In this document: piece after piece, positions 1 to 5,129 of the stretch
How positions within the stretch are numbered: position 1 is the stretch's first letter
How the letters are laid out: each line of letters begins with the position of its first letter
From: an uncultured Clostridia bacterium
GTDB lineage: Bacteria > Bacillota > Clostridia > Christensenellales > Aristaeellaceae
Length of the DNA: 5,129 bases
NCBI GenBank assembly: GCA_946615785.1
Contig: CAMOIA010000135.1
Span: 1 to 5,129, forward strand
Direction of reading: 5' to 3'
The notes under the pieces: model-generated
What the model saw: the letters and a program-made list of their open reading frames with translations, nothing else
Databases searched by the model: none
Told to the model about the DNA's origin: nothing
Translations under genes and position numbers: made by a program

Positions 1-54
1 GTTCTGGTTGATAAAGATGGAAAACCATTGCTTGACCCAAGATATGCAAAGTGA
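1..54 (+). CDS. C-terminal end of an unidentified protein (partial, 5' end outside the window)
   Basis: Frame 1 is open from the window edge to a TGA at 52-54 and gives 17 residues, VLVDKDGKPLLDPRYAK. The composition (charged, with a Pro-Leu turn and a basic end) is like a normal protein C-terminus. A strong intrinsic terminator follows 20 nt after the stop, which is the best argument that this is a real gene end and not a chance frame. The piece is too short to assign to a family, and no function is proposed. Confidence 0.5.
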   Translation, partial: VLVDKDGKPLLDPRYAK

Positions 55-73
55 CTAATTCCAGTTTGCCGTT

Positions 74-115
74 CTCCCCGGCGGGCTTCTTACACAGCCC
101 AGCCGGGGAGTTTTT
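74..115 (+). terminator. Rho-independent terminator after the partial left-edge gene
   Basis: CTCCCCGGC (74-82) pairs perfectly with GCCGGGGAG (102-110). The stem continues inward with GGGCT (83-87) and AGCCC (96-100), leaving one bulged A at 101 and an eight-base loop. TTTTT (111-115) follows directly on the plus strand. On the minus strand the bases after the hairpin are AACGGC, so it should act only on plus-strand transcripts, meaning the gene that ends at 54. Confidence 0.8.
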
Positions 116-117
116 CA

Positions 118-313
118 TTACCGTTCCTGATCGTGCTTCTGTTTTGAAGCATCCTGCACAGGCTGCTGCTCATCAGTTTTCTGCGTCACAGCTTCAATGG
201 CAGCATCCATGGATGTTTCAGAACGTCAAGTCGTCGTGGATGCCAGCAAACCTTTCTTTTTGCAGGACAGCACCAAACTTTGGCACTTTTGCAGTGCAAA
301 AATCATTATTGAA
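118..313 (-). pseudogene. Possible minus-strand gene remnant with one frameshift; unidentified
   Basis: Read on the minus strand, 313 to 221 is open and contains KVPKFGAVLQKERFAG followed by IHDDLTF, then meets TGA at 218-220. Another minus frame, open from 225, gives MDAAIEAVTQKTDEQQ followed by a hydrophilic, Lys/Gln/Asp-rich end and a TAA at 118-120. Joining them needs one frame change around 218-228. A TAG at 314-316 closes the upstream side, so no start is present. The hydrophilic tail looks more like a true C-terminus than the Cys-rich or low-complexity plus-strand readings of the same bases. I do not recognise a family. The stretch is short and both halves could be chance openings, so this is tentative. 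Confidence 0.3.
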
Positions 314-388
314 CTATATGCAAGAAGACAACTGGATAAAAGCATTGACCGGTTAGTCGAACAACTTACAAAAGAGGAACAGGCATAA
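303..388 (+). pseudogene. 3' end of an unidentified plus-strand gene (remnant)
   Basis: The plus frame ending at TAA 386-388 carries IIIELYARRQLDKSIDRL then VEQLTKEEQA, a charged amphipathic helix that resembles a real protein C-terminus. The frame can be extended left to an ATG at 197. That ATG has no Shine-Dalgarno sequence, and the extension is antisense to the minus-strand fragment ending at 118, so I do not trust it as the true N-terminus. The stop lies 40 nt before the start of the next plus-strand frame, which has its own ribosome-binding site, as in an operon. An alternative is a complete 63-residue small protein starting at 197. Function unknown. Confidence 0.35.
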
Positions 389-413
389 GTTCAGTGATAT
401 CTTTAAATAAGCT

Positions 414-418
414 GGAGG
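414..418 (+). promoter_or_regulatory. Shine-Dalgarno site for the interrupted gene at 429
   Basis: GGAGG lies 10 nt before the ATG at 429-431. A nearer ATG at 422-424 has only 3 nt spacing and opens a frame of just 12 codons, so 429 is the preferred start. Confidence 0.5.
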
Positions 419-428
419 CTTATGGACT

Positions 429-764
429 ATGAAAAATGGACATTTGACCCAGTTCCTTGATACTGGTTGGTATACAGAAACTGTCTAATACTTTGATGGC
501 CGCGAGTATTGGTGCGAAGGCACAACCGATTTTGAAACCGGTATTACAGCTTTCTTTGTTGATAATTGGAAAGCCAAATGCGATGGAGAAAACCATCATC
601 AACATCAAAACGAATCCGGTGAATTGATTGACTGCAAAAGAGTGCTTGAAATCATAGGAAATAATCACGATAAAACCAAGCAGCAGTTCCTTACTACGCT
701 GGTTTTCAGCGGGAAGTACAACACAGGCAGTCTGGAAGAACACTATAGCCTGCATCCCTGCTGA
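429..764 (+). pseudogene. Unidentified accessory protein gene interrupted by an in-frame stop
   Basis: From ATG 429 the frame reads MKNGHLTQFLDTGWYTETV, hits TAA at 486-488, then continues in the same frame for 91 more codons to TGA 762-764. The second part starts YFDGREYWCEG and includes FFVDNWKAK and KTKQQFLTTLVFSGKY. Its composition (aromatic, charged, few rare residues) suggests one protein of about 110 residues broken by a nonsense mutation. After 764 the same frame stays open to a TAA at 864-866. From memory, the opening QFLDTGW and the later QFL...FSGK pattern recall small uncharacterised proteins carried by integrative elements of gut Clostridia. I cannot confirm this and give no function. 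A ribosome-binding site precedes the start, and a terminator-like T-run does not follow. Confidence 0.5.
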
Positions 765-897
765 CATTCTGAATTGTCTGAAAAACCACAATTTGAGCAC
801 ACCAAACCGGAGCCAGCCGAAAGCATCTTAGGCAAGGCTCTCGTTCGTGTTCCTTTTGTTCGGTAATTTTACATCTCAGCAGATTTTATAAGCACGG

Positions 898-943
898 AAA
901 AGGAGCTGCTGCAGTTTTTCATACTTTCTACAACAGCCCCTTT
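898..943 (-). terminator. Rho-independent terminator of the liv operon
   Basis: On the minus strand, 943-928 (AAAGGGGCTGTTGTAG) pairs along 16 positions, three of them G-U, with 914-899 (CTGCAGCAGCTCCTTT) around a 13-base loop. The 3' arm ends in TTTT. It starts 15 nt past the livF stop codon, where the operon transcript should end. On the plus strand no T-run follows the hairpin, so it is one-directional. Confidence 0.65.
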
Positions 944-957
944 AAACCCATTCCCGC

Positions 958-1665
958 TTAATTGCCAAGATACGCCTTTCGCACGTTGTCGTCGTTCAAA
1001 AGGTCGTTTGCGCTTCCTTCCATGGTGATCAGCCCGGTTTCAAGCACGTATGCGCGGTCCGCCGTCGAAAGAGCCATGCGGGCGTTCTGCTCAACCAGCA
1101 ATATGGTGGAGCCCGATGCGTGCAGTTCCTTGATGATCTCGAAAATCTGCTCGACCAGGATCGGCGCAAGGCCCATGGACGGTTCGTCCAGCATGATCAG
1201 GCGCGGCTTGCTCATCAGCGCCCGGCCCATGGCCAGCATCTGCTGCTCGCCGCCGGACAGAGTGCCCGCAATCTGGTTTTCACGCTCCTTCAGGCGGGGA
1301 AAATGCTCAAACACGTTTTCCATGGAGGCGGCATGTTCCGTGCTCGGTCTTGTAAAGCCGCCCATTTCCAGGTTTTCCCGCACCGTCATGTGCTGGAAGA
1401 TGCGCCGCCCTTCCGGGCAGAGCACCATCCCCAGGGAAGCGGTTTTGCTCGCCTGAATGTGGGTGATGTCCTGCCCGTTGAATGTAACGCTGCCCGAGCG
1501 CGGATGCAGAAGACCGCAGATGGTATTGAGCGTGGTGGATTTGCCGGCGCCGTTCGCGCCGATCAGGGTCACGATTTCCCCTTCCTCCACCTTGAAACTG
1601 ATTCCCTTGATCGCATGGATATTGCCATAAAAAACATGAAGATCGTCTACCTGCAAAAGGGTCAT
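958..1665 (-). CDS. livF: Branched-chain amino acid ABC transporter, ATP-binding protein LivF
   Basis: A 235-residue ATPase of the LivF type and of usual family length; it would bind the cytoplasmic face of the LivHM channel together with LivG and power amino acid import. Walker A is GANGAGKST (from residue 36). The segment PEGRRIFQHMTVRENL (84-99) lies in the Q-loop region and is typical of LivF. The ABC signature LSGGEQQ is at 136-142 and Walker B LIMLDEP has Asp160 and Glu161. The H-loop position holds Gln193 (LVEQN) instead of His, which is the family norm. The protein ends AYLGN, as LivF proteins often do. The ATG (1665-1663) overlaps the livG TGA in an ATGA, and AAGGAGG (1673-1679) lies 7 nt upstream, so the start is secure. 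It is the last gene of the operon. Confidence 0.95.
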   Translation of the reverse strand: MTLLQVDDLHVFYGNIHAIKGISFKVEEGEIVTLIGANGAGKSTTLNTICGLLHPRSGSVTFNGQDITHIQASKTASLGMVLCPEGRRIFQHMTVRENLEMGGFTRPSTEHAASMENVFEHFPRLKERENQIAGTLSGGEQQMLAMGRALMSKPRLIMLDEPSMGLAPILVEQIFEIIKELHASGSTILLVEQNARMALSTADRAYVLETGLITMEGSANDLLNDDNVRKAYLGN

Positions 1666-2519
1666 GCTTCTGCCTCCTTCTGCTTGCCGAGATACGCTTC
1701 GATCACCACCGGATTGGCCTGGATTTCCTCCGCGGTGCCTTTGGCGATGATCTGCCCGAAATTGAGCACACAGATGCCTTCGCAGATGCCCATGACCAGC
1801 TTCATATCGTGCTCGATCAAGAGCACGGCAATCTGAAACTGATCCCGGATGCGGATGATGTTGTCCATCAGTTCTTCCGTTTCATGCGGATTCATCCCCG
1901 CCGCGGGTTCGTCCAGGAGCAAAAGCTTCGGCTCGGTCGCAAGCGCGCGCACGATTTCAAGCCGCCGCTGCGCGCCGTAAGGCAGGTTGGAGGCCTTCAC
2001 GTCCGCCAGATCCTGCATATCAAAAATGCTGAGCAGCTCCATCGTTTTCTCATGCTGGCGCTTTTCCTGCTTCCAGTAGCCCGGAAGACGGAAAATGCCG
2101 GAGAACATGTTATAGCTGATCTGGTTATGCAGCCCGATGCGCACATTGTCCTCCACCGTCATGTTGCCGAAGAGACGGATGTTCTGAAAGGTGCGCGCAA
2201 TGCCCATCTTGCTGGCTTCGACCGTGGTCTTGCCCGCGGTATCCACCCCATCCAGCAGCACCATGCCCGTGGTCGGCTGGTACACCTTGGTAAGCAGATT
2301 GAACACCGTGGTCTTGCCGGCGCCGTTCGGGCCGATCAGGCCCGCGATTTCCGTGCGTCCGACCGTAATGGAAAAATCCTGAACGGCTTTCAGACCGCCG
2401 AATTCGATGCCGAGGTGATTGGTTTCCAGAATGGGCTGCTTGTCCAGATCCCGCTCCGGAACGATCGACCGGGAAGGAAAAGGCACCATTTTGGTTGTGG
2501 ATCTGCGGGTTTCGGTCAT
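1662..2519 (-). CDS. livG: Branched-chain amino acid ABC transporter, ATP-binding protein LivG
   Basis: A 285-residue ATPase and partner of LivF on the cytoplasmic side of the importer. Walker A is GPNGAGKTT (63-71), the Q-loop Gln is in FQNIRLF (Gln112), the signature is the degenerate LPYGAQRRLEIVRAL (179-193) that marks LivG, Walker B is LLLLDEPAAGMNP with Asp203 and Glu204, and the H-loop His is His237 in LIEHDM. The protein ends EAYLGKQ plus an acidic tail. It is about 30 residues longer than the roughly 255 of the E. coli protein because of an N-terminal extension before LETNHLGIEFGG. The chosen ATG overlaps the livM TGA (ATGA, 2516-2519) and has AAGGGGG (2527-2533) 7 nt upstream, which supports the long form. 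An internal Met11 is the alternative start. Confidence 0.94.
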   Translation of the reverse strand: MTETRRSTTKMVPFPSRSIVPERDLDKQPILETNHLGIEFGGLKAVQDFSITVGRTEIAGLIGPNGAGKTTVFNLLTKVYQPTTGMVLLDGVDTAGKTTVEASKMGIARTFQNIRLFGNMTVEDNVRIGLHNQISYNMFSGIFRLPGYWKQEKRQHEKTMELLSIFDMQDLADVKASNLPYGAQRRLEIVRALATEPKLLLLDEPAAGMNPHETEELMDNIIRIRDQFQIAVLLIEHDMKLVMGICEGICVLNFGQIIAKGTAEEIQANPVVIEAYLGKQKEAEA

Positions 2520-3598
2520 ACGGCATCCCCCTTCCTGATTTTGCCGTCCCGGTGCATCCTGCGGCGCTCACTGGCGTTGGAAAGCTGGGTCACGAAGCCG
2601 CGCACCAACGGCAGGTTCGTGATGATCATCACAATGATCAGCACGATCGCGTAAATGAGCATCCGGTAGGTAGAGAAGGTACGCAGCATTTCCGGCAGCA
2701 CGTACAAAAGCGCCGCGCTGATGATGCTGCCCCAGATGTTGCCGATGCCGCCGAGCACGACGAAAACGAGCACCTGAATGGACGCGTCCACGTTGAACTT
2801 GACCGACTGAAGCGTCGAATAGTTCAGCCCGAAAAGCGCGCCGGCCATTCCGGCAAGACATGCGGAAACCGTAAAGGCCATCATCTTGTATTTGGTGATG
2901 TTGACGCCGACGGATTCAGCGGCGATCCGGTTGTCCCTCGCCGCCATGATCGCGCGGCCGGAGCGGCTGCCGATCAGGTTCAAAACGACAAAGAGCGTTA
3001 CCAGCACCAGGATAAACCCGCCGATAAACCCTGTCTCGGTTGGAATTTTGGCAACGTTCTGCGCGCCAGCCGGCCCGTTGAAGAGGTATTTGATGGCAGG
3101 ATCCGGGCTGGAGCCGAAGGAGAAGCGGAGGTCTGTGCCCTCAAGCCAGAAATAGCACAGGTTCAGAAGGCTTCGGATGATTTCCCCGAAGGCCAGGGTC
3201 ACGATGGCCAGATAGTCGCCGCGCAGCCGCAGCACCGGAATGCCGATCAGAAAACCCGCGGCAAGGGCAAATACGCCGCCCACAAGGATGGCAAGAAGCA
3301 GTCTCACCTCGTTGCCGACGTCCGGCACAACAGCGCGGAGCCAGCCCGCAAAAATGATGCCCGAAAACGCGCCGATGCTCATAAACCCGGCGTGCCCCAG
3401 GGACAGTTCGCCCGAAATGCCGACCGTCAGGTTCAGGGAAATGGCCATGACGATATACGCGCAGATCGGCACCAGCTGCCCCTTCATGGAGCGGCTCATG
3501 GTGCCCGCGTCGATCATGCTCCTGCACACGAAAAAGGCGATGATGACCATCAGGTACGTGCACAGGTTGGTGACAAAACGTCTGTTCGGTTTCTTCAT
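2516..3598 (-). CDS. livM: Branched-chain amino acid ABC transporter, permease LivM
   Basis: A 360-residue integral membrane permease that would pair with LivH to form the channel. Hydrophobic segments appear at about residues 11-27, 41-60, 70-90, 99-121, 127-151, 190-210, 238-260, 273-303 and 313-330. Family hallmarks are GISGELSLGHAGFMSIGAF (60-78), LRLRGDYLAIVTLAFGEI (123-140), the cytoplasmic coupling loop with GRAIMAARDNRIAAESVGVN (214-233) that should contact an ATPase, and LGGIGNIWGSIISA (282-295). The C-terminus is a short basic tail (RRRMHRDGKIRKGDAV). I start at ATG 3598-3596: GAGGTG (3605-3610) lies 6 nt upstream and the protein begins MKKPNRRF before the first membrane helix. A longer open frame to 3700 only adds Ser/Cys-rich residues inside livH and is rejected. 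The stop overlaps the livG start. Confidence 0.94.
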   Translation of the reverse strand: MKKPNRRFVTNLCTYLMVIIAFFVCRSMIDAGTMSRSMKGQLVPICAYIVMAISLNLTVGISGELSLGHAGFMSIGAFSGIIFAGWLRAVVPDVGNEVRLLLAILVGGVFALAAGFLIGIPVLRLRGDYLAIVTLAFGEIIRSLLNLCYFWLEGTDLRFSFGSSPDPAIKYLFNGPAGAQNVAKIPTETGFIGGFILVLVTLFVVLNLIGSRSGRAIMAARDNRIAAESVGVNITKYKMMAFTVSACLAGMAGALFGLNYSTLQSVKFNVDASIQVLVFVVLGGIGNIWGSIISAALLYVLPEMLRTFSTYRMLIYAIVLIIVMIITNLPLVRGFVTQLSNASERRRMHRDGKIRKGDAV

Positions 3599-3604
3599 GC
3601 GCAA

Positions 3605-3610
3605 CACCTC
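3605..3610 (-). promoter_or_regulatory. Shine-Dalgarno site that fixes the livM start
   Basis: Minus-strand GAGGTG, 6 nt before ATG 3598-3596, includes two bases of the livH stop codon (TGA at 3611-3609). Ribosomes ending livH would sit on the livM start region, so the two permeases are probably made in balance. Confidence 0.7.
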
Positions 3611-4493
3611 ACACCTTCTCCCGCTCAGGCCGTCCAAGCAGCCCGGAGGGCTTGAACAGCAGGATGATGATGAGCACGGCAAAGACCAGCGCGTCGCCAA
3701 GCTCGGTCGAAATGTATGCCTTTCCGAGAATCTCGATGATGCCGAGCAGAATGCCGCCGAGCATGGCGCCGGGAATGGAACCGATGCCGCCGAAAACAGC
3801 CGCCGTGAAGGCCTTGATGCCCGGCATGGAACCGGTCGTAGGCATCAGTGCCGGGTAGGACGAGCAGAGCAGCACGCCAGCAATGGCCGCGAGCGCGGAA
3901 CCGATGGCAAAGGTCATGCTGATGGTCCTGTTGACGTTGATCCCCATCAGTTCCGCGGCGCCCCGGTCCTCCGAAACCGCGCGCATGGCTTTGCCCATGC
4001 GGGTCTTCCCGGTGAACAGCGTGAGGCCGACCATGATCAGAACGCTCACGACGATCGTGATCAGGGCTTCGGACGTGATTTTCAGTTCCCCGTTAAACAG
4101 CGTAAGGGAGCCAAAGCCGACCACGGAGGAAAACACTTTCGGGTTCGCGCCCCAGATCAGCAGCGCTACATTCTGCAAAAGGTAGCTGACGCCGATCGCC
4201 GTGATCAGCACGGCGAGGCTTGTCGCCTGGCGAAGCGGCCGGTACGCGCCGAATTCGATCAGCATGCCAAGCAGGGTGCAGACCACCATGGAAAGCAGAA
4301 TCCCCACAAACGGCGGCAGTCCCCAGTACTGAATGGCGCTGTAGCATACGTACGCACCGACCATGATCACATCACCGTGCGCGAAATTCAGCATTTTGGC
4401 GATGCCGTATACCATCGAATAGCCGAGCGCAATGATGGCATACACGCTTCCAAGGCTGACGCCGTTGACGAGATGCGACAGAAATATAACCAT
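3609..4493 (-). CDS. livH: Branched-chain amino acid ABC transporter, permease LivH
   Basis: A 294-residue integral membrane permease, close to the usual family length, forming the channel with LivM. The N-terminus MVIFLSHLVNGVSLGSVYAI followed by IALGYSMVYGIAKMLNFAHG is the standard LivH opening; NFAHGDVIMVGAY (36-48) is highly conserved in the family. Hydrophobic segments lie at about 8-31, 41-56, 61-82, 92-114, 142-160, 192-212, 228-256 and 266-281. The cytoplasmic coupling loop is TRMGKAMRAVSEDRGAAELM (164-183), and GGIGSIPGAMLGGILLG (235-251) is a further signature. The frame is open further upstream to 4580, but those residues cross the leader hairpin and have no family likeness, so ATG 4493-4491 is used. 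Its upstream region is unusually G-rich and lacks a textbook AGGAGG. livM follows 10 nt downstream. Confidence 0.94.
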   Translation of the reverse strand: MVIFLSHLVNGVSLGSVYAIIALGYSMVYGIAKMLNFAHGDVIMVGAYVCYSAIQYWGLPPFVGILLSMVVCTLLGMLIEFGAYRPLRQATSLAVLITAIGVSYLLQNVALLIWGANPKVFSSVVGFGSLTLFNGELKITSEALITIVVSVLIMVGLTLFTGKTRMGKAMRAVSEDRGAAELMGINVNRTISMTFAIGSALAAIAGVLLCSSYPALMPTTGSMPGIKAFTAAVFGGIGSIPGAMLGGILLGIIEILGKAYISTELGDALVFAVLIIILLFKPSGLLGRPEREKV

Positions 4494-4533
4494 TCCCCCA
4501 CCCCATTCACAAGAAATGTAGCTTTTCGGTCGT

Positions 4534-4558
4534 GCCCGCTCCTTCAAAAGGAGCCGGC
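4534..4558 (-). other. Leader hairpin upstream of livH
   Basis: GCTCCTT (4538-4544) and AAGGAGC (4548-4554) form a perfect 7-bp stem with a 3-nt loop. After one C-C mismatch, three further pairs extend it (4534-4536 with 4556-4558). No T-run follows on the minus strand, so it is not a terminator. The minus-strand AAGGAGC is a Shine-Dalgarno-like sequence held in the stem, about 45 nt from the livH ATG and therefore too far to serve it directly. Confidence 0.45.
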
Positions 4559-4590
4559 CCTGAACCAATAAACCAGACAAGAGGCAGTCA

Positions 4591-4618
4591 GCAAAAAACC
4601 GCTCCCGCGGGCTTTTGC
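4591..4618 (-). terminator. Terminator-like hairpin (possible attenuator) between livK and livH
   Basis: On the minus strand, CCGC (4610-4607) pairs with GCGG (4602-4599) around a 4-nt loop. It is flanked by a 2x2 internal loop and a GCAAAA/TTTTGC outer stem. The 3' side reads GCGGTTTTTT, a GC stem followed by six Ts, which is the layout of a weak intrinsic terminator. The GC part is short, so partial read-through into livHMGF is expected. Confidence 0.45.
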
Positions 4619-4647
4619 CGAATGCCCCCAGCCGTTCAATTCGGATG

Positions 4648-4682
4648 CGGGCAGGCGCAAAGCGACCCTCTGCGCCTGCCCG
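4648..4682 (-). repeat. Perfect 12-bp inverted repeat just after the livK-like gene
   Basis: CGGGCAGGCGCA (4648-4659) and TGCGCCTGCCCG (4671-4682) are exact reverse complements with an 11-nt loop. The repeat starts 8 nt past the livK stop codon. No T-run follows in either direction, so it is more like an mRNA-stabilising 3' hairpin than a complete terminator. It could also work together with the T-run hairpin about 30 nt further downstream. Confidence 0.6.
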
Positions 4683-4690
4683 GGTGATCC

Positions 4691-5129
4691 TTATTCAAAC
4701 ATGACGTATTCGCCATCGGTGATCACAACCGCCTGAGGCGATTTGGTGACCGTGCCGTCCGGGCTCCACTGCATGGTGCCGGTGATGCCTTCGTAGGTGA
4801 AGCCGTCGGTGATCGCGGCGATCAGCTTTTCGCAGGCTTCCTCAGGAGCAGTGTCCTCGGTGATGCCGGCCTTTTCGACCAGCGCCGCCACGACATAGGC
4901 AGCGTCGTACGCGTCCGCGCCGAACTGGTTGGGCGTATCGTTATACAGTTCCCTGTACTTGGCCACAAAAGCCGCGGTGCGGGGGTCGGTGGAATTGGCG
5001 CTGAAGGGGGTCAGCAGCAGAACGCCTTCCGCCAGGGAGGTATCGAAGCCTTCGAGGTTCAGAATGCCGTCCATGCCGTCCACGCCAAAGAAGGTCACGG
5101 CTAGGCCGACTGCGGCAGCCTGCGTGAGG
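4691..5129 (-). CDS. livK: Branched-chain amino acid ABC transporter, substrate-binding protein (C-terminal part; 5' end outside the window)
   Basis: The minus frame is open from the window edge to TAA (4693-4691), giving 145 visible residues. The first, LTQAAAVGLAVTFFGVDGMD, runs on from beyond the window, so the GTG at 5098-5096 is an internal Val codon and not a start. The family-typical stretches are FFGVDGMDGILNLEGFD, EGVLLLTPFSANSTDPRTA, the helix with AFVAKYRELYNDTPNQFGAD and AYDAAYVVAALVEKAG, and the closing GTMQWSPDGTVTKSPQAVV. These match the C-terminal lobe of periplasmic-binding-protein type I domains of the LivJ/LivK family, which capture leucine, isoleucine or valine outside the membrane. 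In a Gram-positive host it would be a lipoprotein, but its signal peptide is not in view. Its position before livHMGF fits the canonical operon order. The exact ligand is uncertain. Confidence 0.9.
   Translation of the reverse strand, partial: LTQAAAVGLAVTFFGVDGMDGILNLEGFDTSLAEGVLLLTPFSANSTDPRTAAFVAKYRELYNDTPNQFGADAYDAAYVVAALVEKAGITEDTAPEEACEKLIAAITDGFTYEGITGTMQWSPDGTVTKSPQAVVITDGEYVMFE

Larger units (their letters stand above)
4494..4690 (-). promoter_or_regulatory. livK-livH intergenic region with three hairpins
   Basis: This 197-nt spacer contrasts with the 10-nt gap and overlaps elsewhere in the operon. In transcription order it holds a perfect 12-bp GC-rich inverted repeat just after the livK stop, a terminator-like hairpin with a T-run, and a 7-bp hairpin before livH. 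I see no convincing -35/-10 pair in it. A likely role is to protect the binding-protein mRNA 3' end and to lower read-through into livHMGF, since binding proteins are usually needed in excess over the channel. That role is inference from layout. Confidence 0.5.

Noticed and set aside
450..692. Direct repeat CAGTTCCTT at 450-458 and 684-692
   Set aside because: Nine bases, encoding Gln-Phe-Leu in the same frame both times; too short to be a target-site duplication with confidence and probably chance.
420..800. Minus-strand frame of 126 codons with membrane-like hydrophobic stretches
   Set aside because: It starts at a GTG with no Shine-Dalgarno site and lies antisense to the plus-strand frame from 429, which has a good ribosome-binding site and protein-like composition. 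The hydrophobic stretches are probably the complement of its polar codons.
429..866. Stop-codon recoding (TAA at 486 and TGA at 762 read as sense)
   Set aside because: The intact livH, livM and livG genes end at TGA and livF at TAA exactly where the families end, so both codons work as stops in this genome. No recoding structure is seen next to 486.
1082..1096. Gln in place of the H-loop His in LivF as a defect
   Set aside because: VEQN at this position is normal for LivF-type ATPases, so it is not a sign of decay.
3599..3700. Longer N-terminus for LivM
   Set aside because: The additional residues are Ser/Cys-rich, overlap the livH C-terminus and have no family likeness. ATG 3598 has a proper GAGGTG site.
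962..4571. Several long plus-strand frames opposite the liv genes
   Set aside because: They are antisense to intact, motif-complete transporter genes, are rich in Arg/His/Gln or Ser/Pro/Met, and lack ribosome-binding sites. GC-rich codon bias explains them.
4494..4580. Longer N-terminus for LivH
   Set aside because: It would add 29 polar residues ahead of the standard MVIFLSHLVNG opening and would cross the leader hairpin.
4691..5098. A short complete gene starting at GTG 5098
   Set aside because: The frame is open to the window edge, and the upstream residues continue the binding-protein family pattern, so the gene is a partial livK and not a 135-residue protein.

Overview
The right four fifths of the window (958-5129) is a branched-chain amino acid ABC importer operon of the LivKHMGF type, read on the minus strand. 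In transcription order it holds the 3' part of a substrate-binding protein gene (livK-like, running off the right edge), then livH and livM (the two permeases), then livG and livF (the two ATPases). livH and livM are separated by 10 nt. livM/livG and livG/livF overlap by four bases (ATGA), which suggests translational coupling. The binding protein is set apart from livH by a 197-nt gap with three hairpins, one resembling an intrinsic terminator. The operon ends after livF at a long hairpin with a T-run (about 898-943).

Together the genes would make a complete importer. The extracellular binding protein captures a branched-chain or related amino acid, LivH and LivM form the membrane channel, and LivG and LivF hydrolyse ATP. 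The substrate cannot be settled from sequence alone; leucine/isoleucine/valine is the family default. All four complete genes have intact motifs and look functional.

The left part (1-957) is different: visibly more AT-rich, with no intact gene of recognisable family. It holds the last codons of a plus-strand gene (1-54) with a strong intrinsic terminator (74-115), a minus-strand fragment that seems frameshifted (118-313), the 3' end of another plus-strand frame (about 303-388), and a plus-strand gene with a good ribosome-binding site but an in-frame stop after 19 codons (429-764). I read this as decayed accessory or mobile-element DNA next to the conserved operon. No integrase, transposase or terminal repeats are visible, so that is inference.

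The organism is probably a bacterium with a fairly GC-rich chromosome. Purine-rich Shine-Dalgarno sites, intrinsic terminators and the flavour of the left-hand fragments point to a Clostridia-type gut Firmicute, with moderate confidence. I found no convincing new biological system here. The points most worth checking are the decayed left flank and the hairpin-rich livK-livH spacer.
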